Shown: positions 1-7,931, numbered from the stretch's first letter. The stretch: DNA of 13,206 bases from ANME-2 cluster archaeon (GCA_023544605.1 JAMJFQ010000048.1:1-13206); one strand, 5' to 3'. Program-made: numbers and translations. The notes: generated by a model from the sequence alone, not told the origin.

Positions 1-30
1 TACATACTCCTCATATAATTACATCCAACC

Positions 31-34
31 GGAG
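31..34 (+). promoter_or_regulatory. Ribosome binding site of mutS
   Basis: GGAG lies 8 bases ahead of the ATG at 43 and supports that start. A weak TATA-like stretch (CATATAATT, about 12-20) sits further upstream. It would place the transcript start almost on the ATG, which does not fit with use of this ribosome site, so the true promoter may lie left of the window. Confidence 0.45.
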
Positions 35-42
35 CCCACCCC

Positions 43-2688
43 ATGCAAAAACTCACTCCTGCCATGCGCCAGTACTACGACGCCAAGCAGCAGCATCCCG
101 ATGCCCTCATCATGTTCAGGATGGGCGACTTCTATGAATCTTTTGGTGAGGATGCAGCCACCATGGCCCGGGAACTGGATATCACCCTCACCACCAGAGG
201 CAAGGACAAAGAAGGTGAAAAGATGCCACTGGCAGGCATACCTTACCATGCCCTGGACTCATACCTGCCCAGGCTGATAAAGAAAGGCTATAAAGTGGCA
301 ATCTGCGAGCAGCTTGAGGACCCAAAAAAAGCCAAAGGCGTGGTCAAGCGGGGTGTGGTCAGGGTGGTCACCCCGGGCACGGCCATGGACTCATCCATGT
401 TCTCTGATTCTGGCAGCAATTACCTGATGGCAGTGGCCCGACAAGACGGTCACTTTGGCATTTCGTTCATTGATATCTCTACTGGCGAGTTCATGACCAC
501 CCAGGTAAACGGTGAGAGTACCTTTGATGCTATTGTGAGTGAAGCTGCCAGGATGCGCCCGACCGAGTGCATAATGCCCCCCGAACTGTACAATAATAGC
601 CTGCTCGTCGGCAGACTGAAAGAGAACTTGAAACTCATTATCCACCAGTATGAGGCAGACGCCTTCGGACCTGGTATCGCAAGGCATCGCCTGCTTGATC
701 ACTTCGGTGCCACCACCCTGGAGGGCATGGGACTGGAAGACCTGCCCGCCGCCACTTCAGCCGCTGGTGCCGCTCTGGCCTATGTAGAAGAAACCCAGAT
801 GAGGGAACTGGACCATATCCAGACTCCCAGAACATATTTCGAGAACCAGTTCATGGTACTTGACTCTATCACCCTGCGCAATCTGGAACTGGTGAAGAAT
901 GTACGCGACGGCTCTGCAGATTCGTCATTGCGAAAGGTGCTGGACCACACCAGCACACCCATGGGCTCCCGGCTGCTTAGCAAATGGCTGCTCCAGCCCC
1001 TTATATCCGTAAGTGACATCAACCGCCGGCTGGACTGTGTGGAAGAACTTTCGCAAAACACCCTGCTGCGCTATGACCTGCGAACACTCCTCAAAGGGAT
1101 CCGGGACATGGAGCGACTCACCGGGCGTATCGTGTATGGCAACTCAAACGCCCGCGACCTTGTAGCCCTGAGAACGTCACTTAACGCCCTGCCCCAGCTC
1201 AAATCAGCACTGCAAGGCAGCAGCGTCAGATCAGACCTGCTGACAACCATCCAGGAAGAGCTCCATGATTTTGCAGACCTTTCAAGCCTGCTGGAGCTCT
1301 CCATTGTGGATGAGCCACCAATCTCTCTACGAGAAGGGAGAATAATAAAATCCGGGTATAATGCCCAACTGGATGAGTTGAACGATATGGCTGCCCATGG
1401 TAAGGAATGGGTTGCAAAACTACAGCAGCAGGAGAGGGAACGCACTGGTATCAAGTCCCTGAAAATTGCCTACAATAAGGTGTTCGGGTACTTCATTGAG
1501 GTGACAAAGATCAACCTGTCCCTGGTGCCGGATGATTACATCAGGAAGCAGACCACGGCCAATGCCGAGCGATTCTACACTCCAGAGCTAAAAGAAAAAG
1601 AGGCAATGATACTCTCTGCCAATGACAGGCGTGTGGCATTGGAATATGAACTGTTCATAGAAATAACCCATCTCATAGCAAACCAGGCATCAAAACTTCA
1701 AAAAACAGCAGGGCTCATTGGTGAGATGGATGTCCTGACCAACCTTGCAGAAATGGCAGTGAACAACAATTATGTCCGGCCGGAAATAAATGACGGCTGC
1801 GGCATTTTAATACGAGACGGACGACACCCGGTAGTAGAATACTCGGTTCCGGGCGGGTTTGTACCTAACGACACCCACATGGACTGCGATGCCGACCAGT
1901 TCCTACTCCTCACAGGTCCGAACATGGCAGGTAAATCCACATACATGCGCCAGAGTGCCCTTATAGTCATCATGGCACAGATAGGGTGCTTTGTGCCTGC
2001 CTCATACGCTTCCATCGGTATTGTAGACCGGGTTTTTACCCGGGTGGGTGCCTTTGACGACCTGGCCAGCGGGCAGAGTACATTCATGATAGAGATGGTG
2101 GAACTGGCCAATATCCTGAACAATGCAACACCAAAAAGCCTTATTTTACTGGACGAGATCGGCAGGGGGACCAGCACCTTTGATGGTTACAGCATTGCCC
2201 GGGCGGTTGTGGAGTTCATCCATAACAGGGGCCGGGTAGGGGTTAGGTCATTGTTCGCCACCCACTACCACCAACTCACCAATCTTGAAGGCAGCTTTAA
2301 GCGGGTCAGGAACTACCACATCGCTGTAAAGGAAGAAGGGCACGAATTAGTATTCTTACGAAAGATCGTTCCCGGTGCCACTGACAAGAGTTACGGCATC
2401 CATGTGGCAAGGTTGGCCGGTGTACCGCTGAAAGTGACCCAAAGGGCAAAAGAAGTGTTAAAAGAGGTGGAGAGTGAGAGCCAGGGAGCCAAAGGAAAAC
2501 GCAGCGCAACCTACACCCAGTTGATGCTGTTCGACCCTGGCAGCAGTGAAACTCCACCGCTCCAGCCACCCCATCCGGTGATCGAGATACTCAAAGAGAT
2601 GGATGTGGACAATATGACACCCCTGGATGCACTTAACGCCCTATCCAAACTGAAAAAACAGGTGAAAGGACACAATGACAATGAATAA
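43..2688 (+). CDS. mutS: DNA mismatch repair protein MutS
   Basis: MutS1-type mismatch sensor, an ATPase that clamps on mispaired DNA and recruits MutL. At 881 residues it is full length (bacterial MutS is about 850). The N-terminal mismatch-reading Phe-X-Glu is present (F30, E32, in GDFYESF). Connector, lever and clamp regions follow, then the ABC-type ATPase: Walker A TGPNMAGKST at 624-633, Walker B LILLDE at 700-705, and the switch histidine in FATHYH (H741). The C-terminal tail holds QLMLF at 826-830, which resembles the bacterial sliding-clamp motif, then the usual MutS dimerisation helix region. The ATG at 43 follows GGAG and fits the family N-terminus. It is first in an apparent mutS-mutL-marC operon and overlaps mutL by 14 bp. 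Most archaea lack MutS/MutL; those that have them are thought to have gained them from bacteria. The identification is near certain. Confidence 0.98.
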   Translation: MQKLTPAMRQYYDAKQQHPDALIMFRMGDFYESFGEDAATMARELDITLTTRGKDKEGEKMPLAGIPYHALDSYLPRLIKKGYKVAICEQLEDPKKAKGVVKRGVVRVVTPGTAMDSSMFSDSGSNYLMAVARQDGHFGISFIDISTGEFMTTQVNGESTFDAIVSEAARMRPTECIMPPELYNNSLLVGRLKENLKLIIHQYEADAFGPGIARHRLLDHFGATTLEGMGLEDLPAATSAAGAALAYVEETQMRELDHIQTPRTYFENQFMVLDSITLRNLELVKNVRDGSADSSLRKVLDHTSTPMGSRLLSKWLLQPLISVSDINRRLDCVEELSQNTLLRYDLRTLLKGIRDMERLTGRIVYGNSNARDLVALRTSLNALPQLKSALQGSSVRSDLLTTIQEELHDFADLSSLLELSIVDEPPISLREGRIIKSGYNAQLDELNDMAAHGKEWVAKLQQQERERTGIKSLKIAYNKVFGYFIEVTKINLSLVPDDYIRKQTTANAERFYTPELKEKEAMILSANDRRVALEYELFIEITHLIANQASKLQKTAGLIGEMDVLTNLAEMAVNNNYVRPEINDGCGILIRDGRHPVVEYSVPGGFVPNDTHMDCDADQFLLLTGPNMAGKSTYMRQSALIVIMAQIGCFVPASYASIGIVDRVFTRVGAFDDLASGQSTFMIEMVELANILNNATPKSLILLDEIGRGTSTFDGYSIARAVVEFIHNRGRVGVRSLFATHYHQLTNLEGSFKRVRNYHIAVKEEGHELVFLRKIVPGATDKSYGIHVARLAGVPLKVTQRAKEVLKEVESESQGAKGKRSATYTQLMLFDPGSSETPPLQPPHPVIEILKEMDVDNMTPLDALNALSKLKKQVKGHNDNE

Positions 2689-4414
2689 TATACATCTCCT
2701 GGACGAAGCTACTATCAACAAGATAGCAGCTGGTGAAGTTATCGAACGCCCCGCATCGGTCATCAAGGAACTGGTGGAAAATTCCATAGATGCCGGTGCA
2801 ACAAATATCAGGGTAGAAATTATAGGCGGCGGCACTCGGTCTATCAAGGTCACTGATAACGGCAGCGGCATGACCAGGGATGATGTATCCATCGCATTCC
2901 AGAAGCATGCCACCAGTAAAATAACAGATGCAAGTGACATTGAGAGTGTTATGACCCTCGGGTTTCGGGGTGAAGCACTGTCATCCATCACTGCTGTGGC
3001 AAAAGTGGAGATCGTGACCAAGCCAAGAAGTGATCTGGAAGGGACCAGGCTGGTGGTGCACGGAGGAGAGGTTGTAAGTATTGGCGACACGGGAGCTCCA
3101 AATGGTACATCGATCATGGTTGAGGACCTGTTCTATAACACACCTGCCCGTAGGAAGTTCCTGAAAACGGGTAGGACAGAACTGGCGCATATCATAGATG
3201 TTGTTACAAAGAACGCTCTGGGACATGAGCACATCTCATTCTACCTATCACATGACGACAGGGAACTCTTTCGCTCCCCTGCATCAGGAAACCTGTTCGA
3301 CACTATCGTGCACATCTACGGTCCTGAGATTGCCAGGGAACTGTTAGCTGTGGATTTTTCAAACGACCTGATAAAGATATCAGGATTTATTTCAAGACCT
3401 GGTTTCACCCGAAGCGATAACGATTACCAGGCATTTTTCATTAACAAAAGGAGCGTCAGGTCAAAGTCTATAAGCGATGCGCTCAAGCTGGGATACTATA
3501 CCATGCTGCCCAAGGGCAGGTATCCGGTGGCTATGCTCAGTTTTGTACTGGACACTTCTGAGGTGGACGTGAATGTACATCCCACCAAACAGCATGTCAG
3601 GTTCAGCCACGAACTGGCCCTGATGGATGCAGTTATAGAAGCCATAAGTTCAGCACTGGCTCAACAGGAATTATTGCTGAATAAGGAGCAAAAAGGTACA
3701 CAGACCAGATTATCAACTGTCATAGATGATGTCCAGGTCATCCGCGAGACACAAACCGAATTTAAAGTACCCTTAAAGGATACACAGCGCAGGCTTACAC
3801 GTACCGGCAGGTATCTGGCACAGGTATCAGGAGAATCTGAACTGCCGTATGATATTGATATACTGGGTCAGGTGGACGACACATATATCATAGCGCGGAC
3901 ACACAACGGACTTGTATTAATTGACCAGCATGCGGCCCACGAGCGCATTCTTTACGAGCAGGTGCAAGAATCGGGTATCAAGAGATCACAGGAACTCATA
4001 GCCCCGGTCAATCTCAACCTGAACTCAAAAGAGCGAGTGCTGATAAAGGACTATATACCCTACCTGGAAGAATCAGGGTTCGGCGTTGTAGAGTTCGGTC
4101 CTAACTCCTTTGCAGTGAGGGCAGTGCCCAACATACTGGGCAGACTGGAAGACCCTTCAGTAGTAAACGAGATCATAAGTGACATACTGTCAGGCGGCAG
4201 GGTCAGGGACGGTACCGGGATATCTGAGCGGGTGTGTAATAGCACTGCATGCAGGGGGGCTATAAAGGCAGGGGCTTCATTGACCAGGGAGCAGATGGAG
4301 AACCTTGTGTTCCAGCTTTACCGCACCAAAAACCCGCATACATGCCCTCATGGCAGGCCCACCGTAGTAACTTTTAGCAGGGCTGACCTGGATAAGTTAT
4401 TTAAGCGGATATAG
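2675..4414 (+). CDS. mutL: DNA mismatch repair protein MutL (endonuclease type)
   Basis: Matchmaker of mismatch repair that couples MutS to strand incision. The N-terminal GHKL ATPase is intact: general base E32 and Mg ligand N36 in KELVENSIDAGA, DNGSGM at 61-66, and GFRGEAL at 96-102. The C-terminal half carries the metal endonuclease motif DQHAAHERILYE (D417-E428), which matches DQHA-X2-E-X4-E, plus the later ACR (525-527) and CPHGRP (557-562) metal-site motifs. MutL should therefore nick DNA itself, as expected where MutH is absent. QELIAP (439-444) fits the Q-X2-[IL]-X-P clamp-binding motif of MutL and PMS2 proteins. The start at 2675 lies inside the mutS end and has GGTGA 9 bases upstream; an ATG two codons later is possible. 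Length of 579 residues is typical, and translational coupling to mutS is likely. Confidence 0.98.
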   Translation: MTMNNIHLLDEATINKIAAGEVIERPASVIKELVENSIDAGATNIRVEIIGGGTRSIKVTDNGSGMTRDDVSIAFQKHATSKITDASDIESVMTLGFRGEALSSITAVAKVEIVTKPRSDLEGTRLVVHGGEVVSIGDTGAPNGTSIMVEDLFYNTPARRKFLKTGRTELAHIIDVVTKNALGHEHISFYLSHDDRELFRSPASGNLFDTIVHIYGPEIARELLAVDFSNDLIKISGFISRPGFTRSDNDYQAFFINKRSVRSKSISDALKLGYYTMLPKGRYPVAMLSFVLDTSEVDVNVHPTKQHVRFSHELALMDAVIEAISSALAQQELLLNKEQKGTQTRLSTVIDDVQVIRETQTEFKVPLKDTQRRLTRTGRYLAQVSGESELPYDIDILGQVDDTYIIARTHNGLVLIDQHAAHERILYEQVQESGIKRSQELIAPVNLNLNSKERVLIKDYIPYLEESGFGVVEFGPNSFAVRAVPNILGRLEDPSVVNEIISDILSGGRVRDGTGISERVCNSTACRGAIKAGASLTREQMENLVFQLYRTKNPHTCPHGRPTVVTFSRADLDKLFKRI

Positions 4415-4445
4415 CTTTAATTCTAATAAATGCAATGAGGGAATA

Positions 4446-5078
4446 ATGGACGTACTTGCACTATTCATATTTTCATTCGTATCACTGTTCGTGGTCGTGA
4501 GTCCTATTAGTGGAGTGTTGACGTTCATTTCCTTGACAGCCCAGATGAGCTTTGCGCAAAAGAATGCAATGGCAAAGCGGTCTATAGCCCTGGCATGTAT
4601 CATTGCACTCTTTTTCGCGGTGACTGGAGATCTGTTGTTGAAGGTTTTCGGCATCAATGTAGATCTATTGAGAGTGGCTGGAGGAATCTTGCTGTTCACC
4701 ATTGCATTTGATATGATGCATGCCCGGATATCGAAGGAAAGTGTGACCACAAAAGAGATTCATGAATCCCAGAACCGTGATGACGTCTGGATATTTCCCA
4801 TTGCCATGCCCATCCTTACCGGACCCGGTACTATTACCACAATCATCGTGCTGATAGGCTCTAACGATGTACTGGAACACAAATTAGTAGTAATGCTGGC
4901 TATCCTGCTTACTTTTGCAGTATCCTTGTTGGTTTTCCTGTTCTCCCGCTGGATCAATAAATGGATCGGTTACACTGGAATGCTGGTATTTACCAGGATC
5001 ATGGGGCTGTTCCTAGCTGCCCTGGCCGTGGATTTCGTCACTACTGGCATCTGGAACATCTACCAGACCTTCCTCTAA
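4446..5078 (+). CDS. MarC family integral membrane protein
   Basis: Member of the MarC/UPF0056 family, inner-membrane proteins of about 200 residues whose molecular role is unsettled (the early multiple-antibiotic-resistance link was withdrawn). At 210 residues it has about six membrane spans (roughly 4-25, 46-66, 73-91, 115-136, 148-168, 183-203). Family hallmarks are visible: a polar-proline VSP-I-G stretch in helix 1 (about 18-23), FPIAMPILTGPGTI at 117-130, and RIMGLFLAALAVDF near 184-197. It starts 31 bp after mutL with GAGGG just upstream and no clear TATA box of its own, so it is probably co-transcribed with mutS-mutL; nothing in the protein suggests DNA repair. Its last 66 bases overlap the end of the convergent mechanosensitive-channel gene. 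Confidence 0.93.
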   Translation: MDVLALFIFSFVSLFVVVSPISGVLTFISLTAQMSFAQKNAMAKRSIALACIIALFFAVTGDLLLKVFGINVDLLRVAGGILLFTIAFDMMHARISKESVTTKEIHESQNRDDVWIFPIAMPILTGPGTITTIIVLIGSNDVLEHKLVVMLAILLTFAVSLLVFLFSRWINKWIGYTGMLVFTRIMGLFLAALAVDFVTTGIWNIYQTFL

Positions 5079-5975
5079 TGAAACATTTGGAGGCAGGTCC
5101 TTCTTATAAACCAGGGTGCGGTATGGGAATGGTATTTCAACACCTTCGGCATCGAAACGTTTCTTGATGGATTCCATGAGTTCACAACCTGTACCAAAGG
5201 CCAGTCCTCTAGTACGTACCCATACCAGCAACCTTAAATTAACTGCGAAATCCCCCAGTTCTGTGACAAGGACCTTGACCTCGCTTCCTTTCAACACCTC
5301 GGGGTGTACCATTCTGACGTCATGATCTTCCATAACATTAGGGTGATTCCTGGCCTCTTCCAGCATGATCGAACGGGCCAGGTCTATATCGGAATCGTAG
5401 CTTATCCCGATGTTCACAGGCCACACGACCGTAGGATCCTCGATCGACCAATTTATGACTGCCTCATCACTGATTATGGAATTGGGAATGATAAGCCGCC
5501 TGTTGTCCCAGGTGGTCACTACAGTATGCCGCAGCGTCAGGTCTGAGATGGTCCCGTACTCCTCGTGGATAGTCACGAGATCCCCCACCCTAAAGGGCTG
5601 GAACATAGCTAATGAGATACCTGAAATAATGTTTGCCAGGGTGCTCTGGGCAGCAAGTCCGATGATAATACCTGCAAAACCGGCCCCTGCAAAAAGGGCT
5701 ACCGAGATAGAGCGAAGCTGCGGGACGCTGGACACAATGATTATCAGACCTAAGAGGTAAATGGCTGCCACTGCCAGATGGCGCAATAACCTGTAACCAG
5801 TAGGGTCAACTTTTAGTTTCAGGCTGACCTTTTTGAAATACCCTAGCAGTAGCTCGTTAACAAGCCTGGCAATAAAAAAAGTTACCACTATAATTACGAT
5901 AATAAATGTCGGGGTTGCGATGTTCCATGACAGCCACGACGGCCAGTAGGTAGCAATTGCTTCTGATAAGTTCAT
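5013..5975 (-). CDS. Small-conductance mechanosensitive channel, MscS family
   Basis: Membrane channel that opens under membrane tension and releases solutes during hypo-osmotic shock. Its 320 residues (E. coli MscS has 286) show three membrane spans at about 22-44, 66-84 and 89-120. The pore helix and the link to the beta domain follow the family signature: Gly/Ala-rich AGAGFAGIIIGLAAQ (96-110), N115 and SG118-119, then PFRVGD at 127-132. Next come the cytoplasmic beta domain (about 132-195) and alpha-beta domain (about 200-290), with a charged tail. The ATG at 5975 has no ribosome site. A TATA-like TTAATAAATTAAA (5994-6006 on the minus strand) is about 25 bases away, so the mRNA may be leaderless. 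A 16-bp palindrome lies between promoter and start. The last 21 codons plus stop overlap the end of marC. Family is sure; the exact paralogue type is not. Confidence 0.95.
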   Translation of the reverse strand: MNLSEAIATYWPSWLSWNIATPTFIIVIIVVTFFIARLVNELLLGYFKKVSLKLKVDPTGYRLLRHLAVAAIYLLGLIIIVSSVPQLRSISVALFAGAGFAGIIIGLAAQSTLANIISGISLAMFQPFRVGDLVTIHEEYGTISDLTLRHTVVTTWDNRRLIIPNSIISDEAVINWSIEDPTVVWPVNIGISYDSDIDLARSIMLEEARNHPNVMEDHDVRMVHPEVLKGSEVKVLVTELGDFAVNLRLLVWVRTRGLAFGTGCELMESIKKRFDAEGVEIPFPYRTLVYKKDLPPNVSLEEGLVDVPDASSDEIHGQGS

Positions 5976-5980
5976 TAGTA

Positions 5981-5996
5981 AAAGTAAATTTACTTT
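5981..5996. repeat. Perfect 16-bp palindrome in the mscS-hisD divergent promoter region
   Basis: AAAGTAAATTTACTTT equals its own reverse complement. It starts 5 bases ahead of the channel gene ATG and touches the proposed TATA-like element (5994-6006), where a bound dimer would block transcription. It is therefore a candidate operator. AT-rich DNA raises the chance of palindromes, so binding is only inferred. Confidence 0.5.
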
Positions 5997-6056
5997 AATT
6001 TATTAATAATGTTTCTAAAAGGAAAGCCTAAAACAAAAACCAAAATGAAAAACAAC

Positions 6057-6065
6057 TATTATTTA
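6057..6065 (+). promoter_or_regulatory. Candidate TATA box of hisD
   Basis: TATTATTTA is centred about 30 bases ahead of the hisD ATG at 6091. The sequence just before the ATG has no good ribosome site, so a transcript starting at or a few bases before the ATG is plausible. The match to the archaeal TATA consensus is moderate. Confidence 0.35.
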
Positions 6066-6090
6066 CTTTTAGACCATTAGCAGAGTACAG

Positions 6091-7365
6091 ATGATATACA
6101 AAAACCTCAACGACCTTACAATCAATGAATCAAAGCACCTGCTTGACAGGGCAGGCGGGATACAGGACGTTACCGAAACAGTATCCAGCATCCTTGGGGA
6201 TGTCAAGGCCAAAGGCGATGCTGCTCTCAGGCAGTACACGAAACAGTTCGATGGGGTGGATACTGATACTATTGAAGTGGATAGTGGAACAATAGAAGCT
6301 GCACTTGATACTATTGAACCGAATCTTTTAGAGCACCTCAAGACTGCCGCTGATAATATCCGTGCATTCCACAGGGCACAGCTGGGCGAGTCCCAGTGGT
6401 TCATGGAATCCGCACCCGGCATCATGCTGGGGCAAAAGACCACACCCCTGGCTGTGGTGGGTGCTTATGTACCGGGAGGCAGGGCAGCCTATCCGTCAAC
6501 TGCCCTCATGACCGTTATTCCTGCTAAGGTGGCAGGGGTCAGGAAAGTAATTGTATGCACTCCACCCGGTCTGGACGGGGTAAATCCCCTTACCTTGGCG
6601 GCAGCACACATTGCAGGTGCCGACCACATTTACCAGGTAGGTGGCGTGCAAGCCGTTGGCGCCATGGCTTACGGTACCGAGAGCGTGCCTGCTGTGGATA
6701 AGATAGTGGGTCCCGGAAATGTGTACGTCACGGCCGCCAAGATGATGGTCAGGGACCGGTGTGAGATAGACTTCCCTGCCGGGCCCAGCGAGGTGCTTAT
6801 CATAGCCGATGATACCGCAGACTCCGGATTCATAGCTGCTGACATGCTGGCCCAGGCCGAGCACGATCCCAATGCTGTATCTGCGCTGGTGACCACATCG
6901 GGAGATGTGGCCCAGAAGGTGGAGGCAAGCCTGCTTGAATTGGCCAGAACTGCTCAGCGCAAGGAGATAATTCAGCAGTCACTCGAGAATGCGGCTATAC
7001 TGGTTACGGATTCGATGGATAAGTGCATTGAATTTTCCAACCGGTTCGCACCTGAGCACCTGGAAATAATGACTGGTGATGACGAAAAGGTGCTTGAGGA
7101 AATTACCAATGCTGGTTCCATATTCCTTGGGCGATATACCCCTGTATCCGTTGGCGACTATGCTTCCGGCACTAATCATGTACTGCCAACTGCCGGATAT
7201 GCCAGGATATATTCCGGGCTTAATGTGGATCATTTTATCAAGAAGTCCACCATCCAGAAGTTTACCAGGGACGGCCTTATGAAACTTGAAGATACGATTA
7301 CCTCCCTGGCCGAAGCTGAAGGATTGAATGCACATGCTGAAGCTGTAAAAAAAAGATTGCAGTGA
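6091..7365 (+). CDS. hisD: Histidinol dehydrogenase
   Basis: Catalyses the last two steps of histidine synthesis, oxidising L-histidinol to L-histidine with two NAD+ and a zinc ion (EC 1.1.1.23); cytoplasmic. The 424 residues match the usual length. Visible hallmarks: VGPGNVYVTAAK and FPAGPSEVLIIAD in the NAD-binding half, the zinc ligands Q255 and H258 in AQAEHDP, D356 in VGDYASGTNH, and H415 near the C-terminus, and the catalytic pair E322-H323 in FAPEHLEIM. All key residues are present, so the enzyme should be active. It stands alone here, with no other his genes, as is common in archaea where his genes are scattered. It diverges from the channel gene across a 115-bp AT-rich region and is followed by a T-run terminator. 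Confidence 0.98.
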   Translation: MIYKNLNDLTINESKHLLDRAGGIQDVTETVSSILGDVKAKGDAALRQYTKQFDGVDTDTIEVDSGTIEAALDTIEPNLLEHLKTAADNIRAFHRAQLGESQWFMESAPGIMLGQKTTPLAVVGAYVPGGRAAYPSTALMTVIPAKVAGVRKVIVCTPPGLDGVNPLTLAAAHIAGADHIYQVGGVQAVGAMAYGTESVPAVDKIVGPGNVYVTAAKMMVRDRCEIDFPAGPSEVLIIADDTADSGFIAADMLAQAEHDPNAVSALVTTSGDVAQKVEASLLELARTAQRKEIIQQSLENAAILVTDSMDKCIEFSNRFAPEHLEIMTGDDEKVLEEITNAGSIFLGRYTPVSVGDYASGTNHVLPTAGYARIYSGLNVDHFIKKSTIQKFTRDGLMKLEDTITSLAEAEGLNAHAEAVKKRLQ

Positions 7366-7384
7366 CATCAGCCCGACAGCACAT

Positions 7385-7391
7385 GTTTTTT
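7385..7391 (+). terminator. T-run terminator after hisD
   Basis: Seven consecutive T residues lie 20 bases after the hisD stop and before the next promoter. Archaeal RNA polymerase can stop at T-runs without a hairpin, so this is a reasonable hisD terminator, judged from position and sequence only. Confidence 0.4.
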
Positions 7392-7395
7392 CACG

Positions 7396-7410
7396 AAACG
7401 TTTAAATAAG
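7396..7410 (+). promoter_or_regulatory. TATA box and upstream element of the zinc-finger membrane gene
   Basis: AAACG followed by TTTAAATAAG (TATA part 7401-7410) resembles an archaeal BRE/TATA pair. The expected transcript start is near 7430, giving a leader of about 10 bases that carries the GGTGATT ribosome site at 7431-7437 ahead of the ATG at 7441. Spacing is consistent throughout. Confidence 0.6.
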
Positions 7411-7440
7411 TTTAGAAGTAATTATATCCAGGTGATTACT

Positions 7441-7929
7441 ATGGGGAAAACTACAAAACCACTTGTTAATCTTATTATTGGAATTGCACTTGTCATTATA
7501 GGTATTGCATGGTATGTTATTGACATTCCATATCTTTCTTCATATCTGGACAATCCGATAACCTTCAGTCCATTGTGGAAGATCCTCGCTATTTTTGTAA
7601 TAGGTCTGTTTGGCATCTGTGTCTTCTTTGTAGGGCTTATTCTTGCCTGGATGGGATGGGATGACTACAAGATGGAAAAAGAGATGGCTAAAGAGGAAGA
7701 ACCTGAAGAAGACTGGGAAAAAGAAGAGGAAGCCGAAGGAGAAGAAGGGGCTGAAGAGGAAGAAGAAGAGGCCGATGAAGAAATTCTGACCAAGGAAGAG
7801 GAACTTGAAAAAGAACTCAGGGCAGAGATGGAGACAGAAAACAATAAAACGGAATTAGTGTGCGATATTTGTGGCAAAGCCGTGAAAAGCAAAGCCGGAT
7901 TAGCTGCTCATAAGCGTGTACACAAATAA
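7441..7929 (+). CDS. Membrane protein with acidic linker and C-terminal C2H2 zinc finger
   Basis: Function unknown. The 162 residues divide into three parts. Two membrane spans lie at about 9-27 and 46-70. A strongly acidic Glu-rich linker (about 79-135) may form a charged helix. A classical C2H2 zinc finger closes the protein: C141, C144, H157, H161, spacing C-X2-C-X12-H-X3-H, in CDICGKAVKSKAGLAAHKR. With both ends of the two-span hairpin inside, the finger would hang in the cytoplasm; this topology is inferred. It could bind DNA, RNA or a protein near the membrane. I chose ATG 7441 over the in-frame GTG at 7432 because GTG overlaps the GGTGATT ribosome site. It has its own TATA box, and its stop is 2 bp from the end of the convergent pilin-like gene. 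Confidence 0.85.
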   Translation: MGKTTKPLVNLIIGIALVIIGIAWYVIDIPYLSSYLDNPITFSPLWKILAIFVIGLFGICVFFVGLILAWMGWDDYKMEKEMAKEEEPEEDWEKEEEAEGEEGAEEEEEEADEEILTKEEELEKELRAEMETENNKTELVCDICGKAVKSKAGLAAHKRVHK

Positions 7930-7931
7930 TT

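Larger units (their letters stand above)
5979..6071. repeat. 11-bp inverted repeat flanking the divergent promoters
   Basis: TAAAAGTAAAT (5979-5989) returns as its exact reverse complement ATTTACTTTTA at 6061-6071. The left arm overlaps the 16-bp palindrome next to the channel gene start. The right arm lies 19 bases ahead of the hisD ATG, within its likely core promoter. The symmetry means each divergent gene sees the same motif ATTTACTTTTA reading toward it, a possible shared control element. No function is proven. Confidence 0.45.

Noticed and set aside
391..702. Minus-strand open frames opposite mutS
   Set aside because: These and the other antisense frames in mutS, mutL and hisD lack start signals and sit opposite well-conserved genes.
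2028..2043. 6-bp perfect hairpin with a T4 loop inside mutS
   Set aside because: It falls in codons for the conserved DRVFTR stretch of MutS, so protein constraint explains it; a terminator mid-gene is unlikely.
7665..7892. Serine-rich minus-strand open frame
   Set aside because: It is the antisense reading of the Glu codons in the acidic linker (GAA/GAG reads as TTC/CTC and TCT/TCC by frame), with no start signals.
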